Counted from the stretch's first letter, positions 11,083 through 22,179 are shown. The stretch: DNA of 64,000 nucleotides from Pseudeuparius sepicola (GCA_963920635.1 OY987303.1:43709223-43773222), one strand, 5' to 3'. Numbers and translations: made by a program. Notes: generated by a model from the sequence alone, not told the origin.

Positions 11083-12063
11083 ATGTCCGAATCATTACAG
11101 GCTCGGTAGGATGACACATGCCCCTTAAATAGTGGAGCCAGTCCGCCTCTGGCTTCTCTGACAAAGTAACATTATTGTTTGTCCCTGCACAAAATTTTAT
11201 TTCATTATACGTCGTAGTTTGTCAGTTACAGCCGAAAAAGCAAATCGCAGGTTGCCATTTTGTGATCCCATATCTCCGTTAATGGGCATCTTAGGAAAAA
11301 TATTTATAAGAAACACCCTGTATGTTTTGACGTCCCCTACCTATACCCTCGACATTGCCCCATACTTACCGGATACCCAGTATATATCACTTAAAAAGCT
11401 GTCTGTTCCAAACCTAATTTGTGTGTTATCCGCGCGTTATGAACGGAAACGCGTCAAGGGCGATAAGGGCACAAAGGAAATAACGCCATACGTTCATCGG
11501 CCGTTATCCACTTTGACGATTGATTTCAAATCGATAATCGAAATTCAGCCATCCCGTTATCTTTATGAATGCCGAATGGGCCTGGGAATATTTCCATTAA
11601 GTTAGCGGGTGGGTTAACGCGTGTCGCAGCTTCGATCACACGTCGTTACAGCACTATCTTCTCGCTTCTCAGCGCGGCACAACGTTAGATTCGAATAATG
11701 TTAGAGGATGAGGCAGGATGATAGGCTATACGGCGGTATAAAGAAGTTATGAAGACTAAGCGCTATTAATATGCTTATATTGAGAAACGCTTTTACACCT
11801 AGAGGGGCACATTTTTTATAGAGGCATCTTGATATATTTAACTAATAGTATAGACTTCCTGAATTGGGAAAGGATAATAATGTAATTTTTTCACAGAAAA
11901 AAATTATTTTCCAAAAATCAGATCCATTTTTTTATGAAAAATAATTTAGGATAGGTTCCATGGGCGTAAGAAGATTGTCAAATAGGAATAATATTTTAAT
12001 TTATCCTATATAAGGTAAAACTTGTGACACATGCATGCATGATACGTTGTTTTCGTAAAATAG
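11083..12063. repeat. Dispersed duplication, copy A, left flank of MULE
   Basis: This segment is nearly identical in direct orientation to 31,786-32,836. It has an ACACCCTGTATG motif near 11,310 and a 128-codon frame (11,219-11,605) that is also partly open in copy B. The frame has no recognisable domain and I do not treat it as a gene. The segment ends AAAATAG immediately before the MULE terminus, matching the left flank in copy B. Confidence 0.85.
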
Positions 12064-12180
12064 AGGTCGCGGAAAAATGATCGAAAACATTTGATCGAAA
12101 AATTTTGATCGAACAACATTTGATCGAAAAACAACTGATCGGAAAAACACATGATCGAAAAACAATTGATCGAATTTTAT
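12064..12180. repeat. MULE left terminal repeat with iterated GATCGAAAA units
   Basis: About seven or eight degenerate copies of a 12-14-base unit containing TGATCGAAAA follow the terminal GGTCGCGG. The same iterated structure lies at 32,837-32,925 and, inverted, at 52,135-52,222. Iterated terminal motifs of this kind commonly act as transposase binding sites; that role is inferred here. Confidence 0.75.
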
Positions 12181-12258
12181 CTTTCAGGATGGATAAGGTT
12201 TTGCGGTGTAACAGGCAGTGATAAATCTGAAAAAATAAACATTGCAGGCACAAACCCA

Positions 12259-12456
12259 TGTGGTGGACACTTGGCTTAGGTCGAGGAATCAGCAGACGAT
12301 GTTCTTAGTTTGGAGTTCTTTATTCAATTACCTATTGTCCGTATTGCAAAGAGTAAATGCATATGTAGAAATCTGCCGAGGCAAGGTGTATTACTCAATT
12401 GACCTACTAGACTGCTTGCATGGGTATATTTGCATAGTGGGCATTTTGGCAGTACA
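12259..12456 (-). repeat. Gypsy-1 3' LTR
   Basis: 198 bp, beginning TGTGG and ending GTACA on the plus strand, so TGTAC...CCACA in element orientation. It matches 17,689-17,886 over its whole length with about 14 substitutions and no indels. Confidence 0.9.
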
Positions 12457-12470
12457 CCTTCCCCCTCAGA
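12457..12470 (-). promoter_or_regulatory. Gypsy-1 polypurine tract
   Basis: On the minus strand a purine run (GAGGGGGAAGG) abuts the TGTAC start of the 3' LTR. This is the expected priming site for plus-strand DNA synthesis. Confidence 0.75.
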
Positions 12471-12796
12471 GAAGTTTCATAAAAATAAAAAATAAAAAGA
12501 TGCTTACACTATTAACAGTTCATATTAAAGAATTAAAGTTATATTATATTCTAAATATGTTGTGTAAGGAATAAGCGCTGTTCTAATTAATTGCATAATT
12601 TATCAAATAGATTGCTTACTTACTAAAATGGTAATGATATAATATAGGTAGGTATATATATAATATTAATATGAATATTGTTTTTGTTTTGAGAAAGCAA
12701 ATTTTTATTTAGTGTTTCTGATATAGTGTTACCTAATCTGTTGTTATGAACAGTTTGGAGTTTATTATCTACTAGTATTGTTGAATTCATATTTTT

Positions 12797-13800
12797 TTAA
12801 AGAATGACTCTATATAGACCTATGTATGGACTGTCTAGTTTATACTGAAATCCTCTTTTCAGAATCACTAAATCATTTGTATGAAATTGGGATGGGTTTG
12901 CTTTCTTGTCATAGTGTAATTTTCGTTTATGTTTTGATGAATTAAGTATATCTTTTACTCGAGAATGGGCTTCTTTTAGTTTGATTTTTAATTCATTGGC
13001 ATAATTATCTATGCCATAAATAGGGTCTGATTTGTTGTATATGTCATTAGGTAGATTTGCGATTTTGCCAAAAACAAGTTCATATGGTGAGTAAGTCATG
13101 TCTGTATGTGGAGTTGTGTTCTTGCAAATGTGTAGTATGGAAAATATACATCCCAATCTGATGAATTAGAGTTTGCAATTAGATATTCATTGAGAACTCT
13201 ATGATTTCTTTCTATTGAACCTAAAGTTTGATGATGAAATGCTGTCGATTTGACATGATTTTTTTGTAATGCGGTGTTAATGGAACTTTGGAGTTCATTT
13301 ATATATTCTGTTCCTAAGTCAGTTTTTAAGTTTCTTGGTATTCCGAAGGTTAACATAAAATTTTCGAATAGAGTTTTAGCTTCAGATTTAGATCCTTTGC
13401 TCTCTAAAGGTAATGCTTGTATAAATTTCGTTAAATCGCATTGGATAGTTAAAACGTAACGATTGTTATTTTCTGTAATCCTTGAGGGACCTACTGTGTC
13501 TATCGAGATGTTTTCGAAACTCGTTGAAGGTGTTTCTGTTATTACTAATGGTTCTAGTGTGTGTGTCTGACAATTTTATTTCTATGACATGCTTCACAAT
13601 TTGAAATGAACTTTTTCATCATTTTAGACATATTTTTCCAAACGTGTTTTTGTTTCAGTTTGTTAATTGTTCGTTTTACTCCTGTGTGACCTCCTAGTAA
13701 AGAATCATGATGTTTTATGAGCTCATGTTGTTCTTGTTTTGATTCGATTTTTGTGGGTGGGTCATATAGTAAAATTTTTAAAAATGTCAAATTTGGGAAA
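12797..13800 (-). pseudogene. Gypsy-1 integrase
   Basis: The integrase is spread over three broken minus-strand frames. An N-terminal zinc-binding region (13,554-13,790) has the His-x3-His and Cys-x2-Cys pattern (HTGVKR upstream, CEACH downstream). The catalytic core (about 13,096-13,560) keeps the first Asp in an ISIDTVG context, the second Asp in KTDLGTEY and the Glu in SIERNHR. The C-terminal part (12,797-13,156) contains YDKKAN and a PYIGLYRVI-type ending. It would insert the retroelement DNA into chromosomes. Frameshifts between the pieces make it non-functional. Confidence 0.85.
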
Positions 13801-14004
13801 TTACTTTTATTACTCTTATAAATGTCATTACGAGTATATATTTTTTTTTAATTCTTCAATACTTATATACGAAAATAAATTATCTTTCTTTGAGAGAGAT
13901 AGGTTCTTGTATTTATGTTCCATCATAAGTTCCTCCAAGACAAAACCTAAGTTATATATTAGATTATCGCTATCGCTTTTATGTTATTTTTTAAGATTTT
14001 TATT

Positions 14005-15450
14005 TCATTTACATTTCTTTCGCGCGCTTGTTTTATTGTCAATTATAGAAAAAATGAGATTATTTAGTTTAGAAATTTCAGTTAATGACGTTACCTGCCA
14101 AGTCCCCAGGTGATCAGGCTGTTGGCTTGGTATGTTAGGTATGCTATTATTGTCTACTTTGGCTTTTTTTGCCATTGAACGTATTGTGACTGAAATTTTT
14201 GGGATCATTGATATTCGTATGCGGGACAAAGCATCTGCATTTGTATTGGCCTTACCTGGTTTGTATCGTATTTCGTATTCGTAATCTTGTAACAAACTAT
14301 CTAAACTAAACAATCCTACCAGTGGTTTGTGGTCTGTGACTACTATGAATTTTTTCCAAATAAGTATGGTCGAAAGTAAGTTATACTCCAATAAATGGCT
14401 AAAATTTCTTTTTCAATTACTGGTTTATTTATTTCTTGTTTTGTTAGAGATCTGCTTGCATAGGCGATGGGCCTGTCTTTTCCTATTTCGCCTTGTGACA
14501 AGACACATCCCAGTGCAAAATCAGAAGCATCCGTTGTTACAATAAAAGTTTGTGAAAAATCATGGTATATTAAAATGGGCGGAGTCATAAGTTTTTGTTT
14601 TAATTTTAAAAAGGAATTTTCGCAATCCTCTGGCCAAATAAATGTTTTTTTTAAATAGTTGATTCAATGGATATGTAATTGTTGCAAAATTCTCGATAAA
14701 TCTGCGCTAGTAGTTCATAAATGCTCTGAAACGTCTTACCTCGTCAGCGTTTTGTGGCGTAGGGTATTGGTATTTTTTTTTGGGGTCGGGTTGAACACCT
14801 TTGTCAGAAATCGTATGTCCTAGATAAGTCACTTCTTTTTGTAGAAAATTACATTTTGATGGATTTAACTTTAATTTGTATTGTCTACATCTTTCAAAAA
14901 CTTTAATTAAATTGGTGTTGTGATGTTTTAAACTGCAACCAAAAACTATTATCATCGATGTACAAAAAGGCGTCTGCATCTAAACCAGACATAGATATAC
15001 CTACTAATCATTCGCGAGAAACTATTTGTCGATATGTTTAGTCCAAAGGGTAATCTTGTGAATTGTTAATGTCCAGAATTAGTGGAAAAAGCAGTTATTG
15101 GTCTAGATTGTTCTTCCAGTTCTATTTGATGGAAATCGCTTGCCAAATCTAGCGTACTAAAATATTTTGCACGTCCTAGTTGATCTAGAATTTCATCGAT
15201 TCTCGGTAAAGGAAATTTGTCAGTTATAATTTTTTTGTTTAACTGTCTATAGTCTTCAACAAGTCTAAATTTGTGTTCGTCGTTGTTTGATTTTTTTTAC
15301 CACCAAAAGGGGGGAGTTATATGGGCTCACCGATGGTTCAATTATTTTATTATCTAGCAATTTGGATACTTGGTTATTTATTTCTTGTTTTTGAATTTTT
15401 TTACGTAAACTGGGTTTTCGTCCAGCAGTGAAATTTTTTGTCTATAAAAA
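14005..15450 (-). pseudogene. Gypsy-1 reverse transcriptase and RNase H
   Basis: Reverse transcriptase motifs read down the minus strand from about 15,450: VEDYRQLN, LPRIDEILD, FSTLDLASDFHQI and the catalytic YIDD near 14,955. The thumb-proximal YLGHTISDKGVQPDP follows (14,707-14,979). RNase H begins at 14,588 with FIVTTDASDFALG, carrying its first catalytic Asp, then EKEILAIYW and VTDHKPL, and ends with the ADALSR motif near 14,220. These enzymes copy element RNA into DNA. Several frameshifts separate the segments. Confidence 0.88.
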
Positions 15451-15839
15451 TTGCGGTATGCAGTTTTTTTAAACTATTGCGTTACTTATAAAAATACCTT
15501 GTGCAATTTCTTGGTTTGAAATTAGTGTATCTTCCTCAAATTTATCGTTAATTAGACTTATTATTTGGGTTCTCGCTGGTATTGTTATTATGCTGATATG
15601 TGGCAATTTTATTTTTATGGGAATTGTAATTTGATCGTCGTTCAAGTTTATGCTTAGAATCCATGATATTTTTTTAGAAAATCTTTATCTAGAATTCCAT
15701 CTGTTGCAATGGGAAAGTCGTTATTAACTAAATGAAAAATCTGTTCGAAAATTTTGTTTTCACTAAGTTTGTTGTGGTAGTGCCCATATTTTATGTTGCG
15801 TAATTCCTCCTACTTGACATTTTTCTTCGGGGAAACACA

Positions 15840-15990
15840 ATTTGTGTTTTTAGGGCTGATCCCACTTTACACAAACTTATGTCGGCGGCTGTGTCGACTA
15901 AAAAAGTAGAAGTTCTACCTATCATCTCACAATGTAACTCTATGAAGTCGGTGTTGTCATCATTAACTAGTATTAATTTTGGACCAACTC
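15840..15990 (-). pseudogene. Gypsy-1 aspartic protease remnant
   Basis: The minus strand encodes FLVDTAADISL, the active-site loop of a retroviral-type aspartic protease in the Asp-Thr-Ala form. It is followed by a short segment before the frame is lost. In family members this enzyme matures the Gag-Pol polyprotein. It lies between the RG-rich Gag tail and the reverse transcriptase, the normal gypsy order. Confidence 0.65.
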
Positions 15991-17450
15991 TCCCACTGAA
16001 ATTGGTTGATTGTGTGAGAGTTGGTTGTTGCCGTTTTCCGAAATTGACATTTTGAAAATTACCTCTAGATCCGTAGCCACGTTGTCTACTATTGCAATTA
16101 TAATGTCCTCTGAAATTTCTCCTACCTCTGAAGGTCTGACTTCTAAAATATGTTGGATTTTGTCCAAAAGTGTTATTAGAACGACTGTTTGGGGTGTTTG
16201 TGGAATAATTTAAAGGGGTACCGTTGTAACCACGCGTTCTGTTATTTCCGCGATAGATTCCTCTAAATGAATTTCCGCGATGCCTATTATTTCTAGTTCT
16301 TGCATAATAAGTGTTTTGGTTTAAATTAAAAATATTTTGTGCCTGTGGCGCTAATAAAATCTCGGCATCTAGTGCAATTTCTATCGCCTGAGAAAAATTT
16401 TCGGGTCCTCCAGCTAATACTACTGATTTAATGTCTTTGCTGAGAACGGCTTTAAAAGCGTTTAATGTTTGCTGATCGTTTAGTTTGTCGGCGTTTAATG
16501 TTTGCTGATCGTTTAGTTTGTCGGCATTGTCGTTTTGCGGGGTTAAACATATGGCATTTAGGTCATTTGCTAAACATTCTATTTCTGATGCAAAATTAGT
16601 AATTGATTTTCCTATGATTGTTTACAGTTGCCCAACGCAAATTGAACAGAAGCTAATGTCTTGCGAGTTCTAAAACGATCATTAAGAGTGGTTTCAGGAG
16701 CTGAAAAAAATTGAAATTTTAGCTTTTCTCTTGAGTTTTGCTTTCAGTACGAATTTGAGCAGAGCAATTTTATTGGTCTGATCCTTTAAATTCATTCATT
16801 CATTCATTCATTAAATTGTAATTCATTGTAATATTCAACACTGTCCAAAAAATCAACAATGTTATCAGATTCCCCATGAAATTCAGGGATTACATTACAT
16901 GCAACTTTAAAATCAAACTCCATGTTTTTGTCGTTTTCAGAACAGATACTAGAAGATGAGCTACTTAAAGATGTTTGGTGTCGTCTATTTGAATTGGGGT
17001 ATCTAATCTTTCCTTCAAATTTTTTTTTGTTACCTACTTCAAATATTTATTAATGCAACTTATATATTTTTTAGCCTGTTTCTTTAACTTATCATCAAAA
17101 TTCCCTAAATTAAATCTATCTCTTAATTCTACTAAATTATCTTCAAATTTTGCTACCTTTTTGTATTTTCTTCTTGTTGATTCGATGTCTTGCCTGGAGA
17201 TGGGGTCCTTGTTGAGGTTCCTGTGGAATACTTTGACTTCTTCCAGCAGGTATCGGAGTTCATATGTGGGCCATAGAGTTGTTCGTTGCGGTTTAGCGGC
17301 ATTGCGCCACACTGGAAACCGTTCCCACGATGCTGACTGCTGGAGAGTGGACCAGCCAGTTGGCGTTTTTTGTAGCGACGTTGCTAGACTACCTCTCTGC
17401 TGTGGGAGATTTCTCTCCGTATTTTTTGTTCTAGTAGCTTCTTAAATGTT
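15973..17450 (-). pseudogene. Gypsy-1 gag
   Basis: Minus-strand segments from about 17,450 to 15,973 encode a capsid-like region rich in helices (17,034-17,312, and about 16,360-16,700). An Arg/Gly/Asn-rich tail follows (about 16,020-16,310) with repeated RG and RNNR patterns. There is no CCHC zinc knuckle, so the basic tail probably takes over nucleic-acid binding, as in some insect gypsy Gags. A 33-bp in-frame tandem duplication lies at 16,458-16,523. The frame is broken in several places. Confidence 0.65.
16458..16523 (-). repeat. 33-bp in-frame tandem duplication in Gypsy-1 gag
   Basis: Two head-to-tail identical copies (16,458-16,490 and 16,491-16,523) each encode the 11-residue unit NADKLNDQQTL on the minus strand. 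The length is a multiple of three, so the frame is preserved. A short (ATTC)n microsatellite lies nearby at about 16,792-16,813. Confidence 0.85.
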
Positions 17451-17672
17451 CTCACAAAGTAGATTATTATTACTGCGACGGCCAGGAGCAAAACAAGTAG
17501 CGTTAGTATGTCTTTGAAGTTCCAAGCAGCTGAAGTCGAGGTAGTGGTCGATATACGCCTCCACTATTCCCAGCTTGGATAATAATTATCTCTTCTTTCT
17601 CTTCCTTTGTTTGAGTTGTACCCATGTCGGCGTTCTTCCTTTGTAGATATTTATGCTGGAATGGAGACCTTT

Positions 17673-17688
17673 GATGGCAGGGTCGCCA
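17673..17688 (-). promoter_or_regulatory. Gypsy-1 primer-binding site
   Basis: Directly after the 5' LTR on the minus strand is TGGCGACCCTGCCATC. The TGGCGAC start is typical of gypsy-class primer-binding sites, which pair with a host tRNA 3' end. The exact tRNA is not assigned. Confidence 0.65.
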
Positions 17689-17886
17689 TGTGGTTGACAC
17701 TTGGCTTAGGTCGAGGAATCAGCAGACGATGTTCATAGTTTGGAGTTCTTTATTCGTTTACCTATTGTCCGTATTACAAAGAGTACTTGCATATGTAGAA
17801 ATCGGCTGAGGCAAGGTGTATTACTCAATTTATTTACTAGACTGATTGCATGGGTATATTTGCATAGTGGGCATTTTGGCACTACA
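17689..17886 (-). repeat. Gypsy-1 5' LTR
   Basis: 198-bp partner of 12,259-12,456. It is followed on the plus strand by CCCA, the target-site duplication. Confidence 0.9.
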
Positions 17887-18601
17887 CCCACTTTTTTATT
17901 TTTAATACCAGCGTACATTAGGCTAAATTACTTTCTGTCCCAACAAATGCCCCAACAAATGCCAAATCCTTATTACTAATACAATACAATTATTCTTAGG
18001 GCCGATTTCAGAATTAAATTAAAGCAGCTTTTAAATTAATTGACTTTTGCAACAATATTTAAACAATAGGTACTTTTAAATGTTGTTAAATTTCCTTTTA
18101 CTAGAAAGCGCCTTTAATTTGATTATTAAATCGGCACTTATTTCTTAAAAAAGCTGAGTGAACCAGGCCTGTATCTGACTAATTATAATAGGCGCTTTCG
18201 AAAACTAATCTCGAGTTAATTAACCAGATCCTTCAAAATTGAATCTACCCGTGTTCAATAAATAATCTGGTCATCAAACTCTGCTATCAAATCTGATGGA
18301 TCCTAAATCTGGCAATCGGCTGATTGGGTTAGATCAGATTTTTGGGGTTACTTTTCGTAAGTGCCTAGTATATTATTGATTTGCAAGTAACACAACAGCG
18401 ATAATTAATAACAGATGGCACTAACTTAGAATATTCAAATACAGTGTGGTTTGGAAGAGGGTTTTCTAGCACTTTTAACATCGAATGTCTTGCAAACCAC
18501 AATTTATTGGACCTTACACCAATGAGGACATTATTTATGACGCCGAGAACTACAATATTCCAAAGTTTGACCCTCCAGGTGTAAAAAGTGGTTTTTCGTC
18601 A

Positions 18602-18795
18602 TTATATGATTCTGACGTCGACTTTTCGTTTAAAGTGAAACTTCAGAAAGCAATTGCCTTTGTCCCCCTTGCCTACGTAGAAAGGGCCTTTAATATCATT
18701 TTAGAACAAAACTTATTGCCAGCGGACTTTCACAGTTTCACTGATTATTTCGAAGACACCTGGAAAGGCAAATTTGAACACAGGCAAATAAATAA
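18602..18795 (+). pseudogene. MULE transposase C-terminal fragment (copy A)
   Basis: An open frame from 18,485 to 18,817 ends with about 65 residues homologous to the MULE transposase segment at 51,520-51,680 (YDSDVDFSFKVK, then FTDYFEDTW). The first ~39 codons (PQFIGPYTNEDI region) have no counterpart in the transposase and may be non-coding. Catalytic residues are absent. After 18,795 homology to copy B stops abruptly. Confidence 0.6.
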
Positions 18796-18799
18796 ACCC

Positions 18800-20178
18800 T
18801 GTTACGTTCAGAATTGACTTTTAAGCCCAAATATTAAATATTATTGTCATTCTCTTATTAGTTAAATCGTGCTTAAAGGCTCCTTAAAAATAAGTAGTAG
18901 GCCAATGGTAGTGAGAAAGTGACCTTTATTAGAAATTATTCATATAATTTTTGTCGTAACAGTATTGGGTTGGTTTTCCCTCGCTTGTAGAGTGGGATGG
19001 GTGACACTGCCTTGGCAAACGACGTTTGGGACACCTTTGAACATAACTACTGCACTCTATCGAGACGTAGTGAGCCTACAAAGTGGTAGACGATTAATTG
19101 CGATATTTGCACGTAAATAACTGGGATACCTCTTTTACTGGGGTCGTATTGTCGTCCCTGTTCACTTTGGAGAGTTGCCCTGGTTCGTTTGTTGATTGTG
19201 GAAGCCTATTTTGTCGTGTTTTGTTGCGTTATGTGGGTGATTGTTTTGGAATTTTGTTTTGTTTCCAGTGACTAATGTTATGGTCTGAATTGTGTCCTAT
19301 TTCGTGGCCGGTTGTCTTGTGTTCATTTCTGCCTCCAGTTTAGCCATTTGTACTGCGAGATTGTGGGTTTTCGGCCTTATTTCGCCCATTGTTGACACTA
19401 TAGAAAACACTCAGATGTAGACAATACTGACACTCGCGAGTCGCGCATTTTTGCGAGAAATACTTACGTGTCCGACCCGGCGTAGGTTTCGCCTTGACTT
19501 TAGGCGCTCAGATACTCGATAGTCGTGTGTGGCATGGTGTTTCGACGGAATTTCTTCGGCATACGATCATGACTGGCAATGCTTGCCCGCCATGCTGCCC
19601 CTTTAGCGGTGACGTCGGTAACTGTCGGCCGTCAGAGGGCTGTCGAGAGACCTGCACGGCCGGTACGCACAGTGGCGTGCGCTTTTCAATGATCTACGCG
19701 TGGGTACGTTTGTTTTCGGCTGTGATTTTTGTTATTGCATTAGGATAGGTTGTCGGGTGAAGGGCTGATGATCCGTCATCTTGTGCAGGATGTTTATTTG
19801 AGAGTTTTGTTACTCTTGAGTGGGTTTTAGGCAATAAGTTGGAGCGCGAGAATGCGTGATGAAGTCGGCGCTACTGGAAATTGTATGGGGTACTAATGTG
19901 TTTTGTTGTTTTGTGGGTTGGCAACACGATTTGCTTTTTTTATGTAAAAATTGGAGGGAATCTCGCTTTCTTTTCCGATTGAAGGGTCGTCCTTGCAGTA
20001 CACGTTTTTGGGAAATCGCAGTTTTTGAGTTTCTGCCGTGAAATAATTTATCCGAAGTTTCGGGATTTAATGTGCAGTAAATATTGCCGTCTAGCGTTCG
20101 TTGTAGAGTTTTTGCGTACGTTTTTGGAGTTTGCGTTCGTCGGTTATTGCGAGTTTTTCGGATTCGTTAGCGATTTTT
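18800..20178. other. Unidentified stretch; possible short LTR at its start
   Basis: Bases 18,800-18,961 start TGTTACG and end CGTAACA, a 7-bp perfect inverted terminus like a 162-bp solo LTR, at the exact point where homology to copy B ends. I see no target duplication and no partner. The rest (to 20,178) is GT-rich on the plus strand with several CpG-rich patches. It may be upstream sequence of the Penelope-like element. Confidence 0.3.
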
Positions 20179-21554
20179 CCCATAAATAAAAGTTATTTAA
20201 AATTGGTGTGTACTAATGGGTGTCTTGTCTTTATCAGGGAATGTTTAATAATAATTTGGAACCTTTCTGCGGCGAGTCTGGGCAGCTCAATAGTTTTTTT
20301 AACACGTATTTAGTTTTTTGGTAGAATTCGATATATTTTATGTTGTTTGATATAAAAGGTAGATGGGTAACTGCCTGTCTCCAATATGTTCCGATATAGT
20401 TATGTACAGGTTGGAAACAGTATGTATGTCCAAACTTCCATTTTCACTGCCTTTTTTTAAACGTTACGTGGATGTCATTGTTACATGTGTACCAAAAGAT
20501 CAAGTACAAACTATACTTAATATTTTTAATAACTTTTATTCTAAGCTACAATTCACGGTTGAAGTTGAAGTCAATAATAAGATTGCATTTTTGGATATTG
20601 AATTAATCAGAACTAACAATAATACTATAATAACAGACTGGTACCACAAACCGACCTTTTCAGAATGGCTTTTAAATTACAACTCATTATCTAGATTATC
20701 TCACAAAAAATTCCATAATAAAAATTTACTATATGTTAAAGACATACTTTTAAAAAATAATTATCCCCATAAATTAATCAAAAAAATACTGTGGTCAAAA
20801 AGAAGTTATAACACTAACAGAAACAACGAACCCAAGAATACATCAACTTCAACTCCTTATTTTAAAATTCCTTATGTCAAACACCTCTCAGAAAAAATAT
20901 CAAAGACTTTAAAAAGTGCTAATATCAATGTAGCTTACAAGAACGAAAATACTTTGAAAAAATATTTCACAAACATAAAAACAAAAACTCCAAACAACTT
21001 GTGTAACAGTGTTGTCTACAAAATTCCGTGTAGAGATTGTTCTCAAGTTTATATAGGTCAAACTGGTAGATCTTTGGATGTAAGACTGACTGAACAAAAA
21101 AGATCTGTTAAACCTTTGAATTTAATTAGTAACATTCCAAACAGAACTGCTCTGGCTGAACATAGCATTAAAAAACTACACAACTTTGACTTTGAAAATA
21201 CTGAAATTTTGGGAATGCAAAGTAATTACAAAAAAAGACTTATTAAAGAAATGGTTAATATTAAGACATGCAAGAATAGTGTAAACAAGAAACAAGACAT
21301 TGAACAATTAAGCACTTCGTATTTTAATATAAGTAATAAATTAAGATCACAGCGATGAAAGCATCTATTCTACCTCTTATATCAAACAACATAAAATATA
21401 TCGAATTCTACCAAAAAACTAAATATGTGTTAAAAAAAACTATTGGGCTGCCCAGACTCGCCGCAGAAAGGTTCCAAATTATTATTAAACATTCCCTGAT
21501 AAAGACAAGACACCCATTAGTACACACCAATTTTAAATAACTTTTATTTATGGG
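20179..21554 (+). mobile_element. Penelope-like retroelement with inverted flanking arms
   Basis: A reverse transcriptase/GIY-YIG reading frame sits between two inverted arms of about 184 bp (20,179-20,362 and 21,371-21,554). The arms match almost base for base from CCCATAAATAAAAG at the outside to the ATAAAAGGTAG/CTACCTCTTAT junction inside. Penelope-like elements are known for terminal-repeat-like segments in direct or inverted arrangement. The element is 5'-truncated, and a hammerhead-like motif lies 280 bp downstream. Confidence 0.85.
20363..21358 (+). pseudogene. Penelope-like reverse transcriptase with GIY-YIG endonuclease
   Basis: This 331-residue frame begins inside the reverse transcriptase domain: residues 2-15 (GNCLSPICSDIVMY) match the motif following the palm's active strand. 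Residues 34-39 (RYVDVI) are the catalytic YVDD box with the second Asp replaced by Val. Around residue 220 the GIY-YIG nuclease starts (VVYKIPCRDCSQVYIGQTGR), with the paired VYKI and VYIG strands and the downstream Arg. A GIY-YIG tail is the hallmark of canonical Penelope polymerases. The 5' half, including the first catalytic Asp, is missing, so the copy is inactive although this part is uninterrupted. Confidence 0.88.
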
Positions 21555-21837
21555 TCCCTACAAACAAATGTTTTATTACATAACAAAGAAAAATTCGTTA
21601 GACATGTAAGTACCTGTTGCCTCATAATTATATTTTTTTATATTGAAAGAAAAAGAAAACTTATATTTAGAATATCAGATAGTGAATTAATTATATCTTA
21701 AGAACTGTTTAAACCTATGTACTTTTGTGTCTGTGTGTTTTTATGCTTCTTAACTAACTTATTTTAATGTAAAAACAAAAATTTATCGTACCTGTTGTTA
21801 ACACCATGTATTAATTTTTTTTTATTATTGTAGTGTC

Positions 21838-21867
21838 CTGAAGAAGACTGAATAAAGCAGTCGAAAC
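21838..21867 (+). ncRNA. Hammerhead-ribozyme-like core
   Basis: The conserved hammerhead boxes CTGAAGA (21,838-21,844) and GAAA (21,863-21,866) flank a 5-bp perfect helix, GACTG (21,846-21,850) with CAGTC (21,858-21,862), around the loop AATAAAG. This matches the CUGANGA - stem II - GAAA layout. Hammerheads are known in Penelope-like elements, and this lies just downstream of one. I could not pair convincing stems I and III or identify a cleavage triplet, so activity is doubtful. Confidence 0.5.
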
Positions 21868-22179
21868 GTAGACAAATCGTAAAAAAAATAGTTTTTCTGC
21901 AATCAGGCGTAGAAACCAACCAACACAACTAATATAAAAATAGTAAACTCTCTTGATCCCACAACAATTGTTGGGTACCCAAATACCCGGCGCCTCCACC
22001 ATATCTCACGAATGGAATCGTGACTGGGGGTTATTAGATGATAGAGCGAATTGAAATATAACCAGGTAGATCATTTAAATCGAGACTGATAATTTAAATA
22101 GAAGGCTTTTAGAAAAATAGATATTTATTAACCTAAATAAATGGTAGTAAAAAATACATAATAAAAATAGAATTTACTT

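Larger units (their letters stand above)
12255..17890 (-). mobile_element. Gypsy-1: full-length Ty3/gypsy retrotransposon
   Basis: Two 198-bp LTRs (12,259-12,456 and 17,689-17,886) are flanked by the 4-bp direct repeat CCCA (12,255-12,258 and 17,887-17,890). In transcription order on the minus strand the element has 5' LTR, primer-binding site, gag with a basic RG-rich tail, protease, reverse transcriptase, RNase H, integrase, polypurine tract and 3' LTR. By eye the LTRs differ at about 14 of 198 positions. Many stops and frameshifts interrupt gag-pol, so this is an old, inactive copy. It sits inside MULE copy A. Confidence 0.9.
12064..18795 (+). mobile_element. FLYWCH-MULE transposon copy A, truncated and interrupted
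   Basis: It starts AGGTCGCGG and continues into an array of GATCGAAAA-type units, as copy B does at 32,837. The body is split by a complete gypsy element (12,259-17,886) and resumes at 17,930-18,795, collinear with 33,001-33,492 plus 49,651-49,990 of copy B. The FLYWCH/transposase half and the right terminus are missing here. Bases 18,443-18,448 (AGTGTG) are the single-copy version of the Polinton target site. Confidence 0.8.

Noticed and set aside
11219..11605. 128-codon frame with a partial copy at 32,068-32,346
   Set aside because: It is repeated only because the region is duplicated. No domain is visible, and substitutions do not visibly favour coding.
18800..18961. Solo LTR (TGTTACG...CGTAACA)
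   Set aside because: The termini fit, but there is no target duplication or second copy, so it is noted only as a possibility in the stretch annotation.
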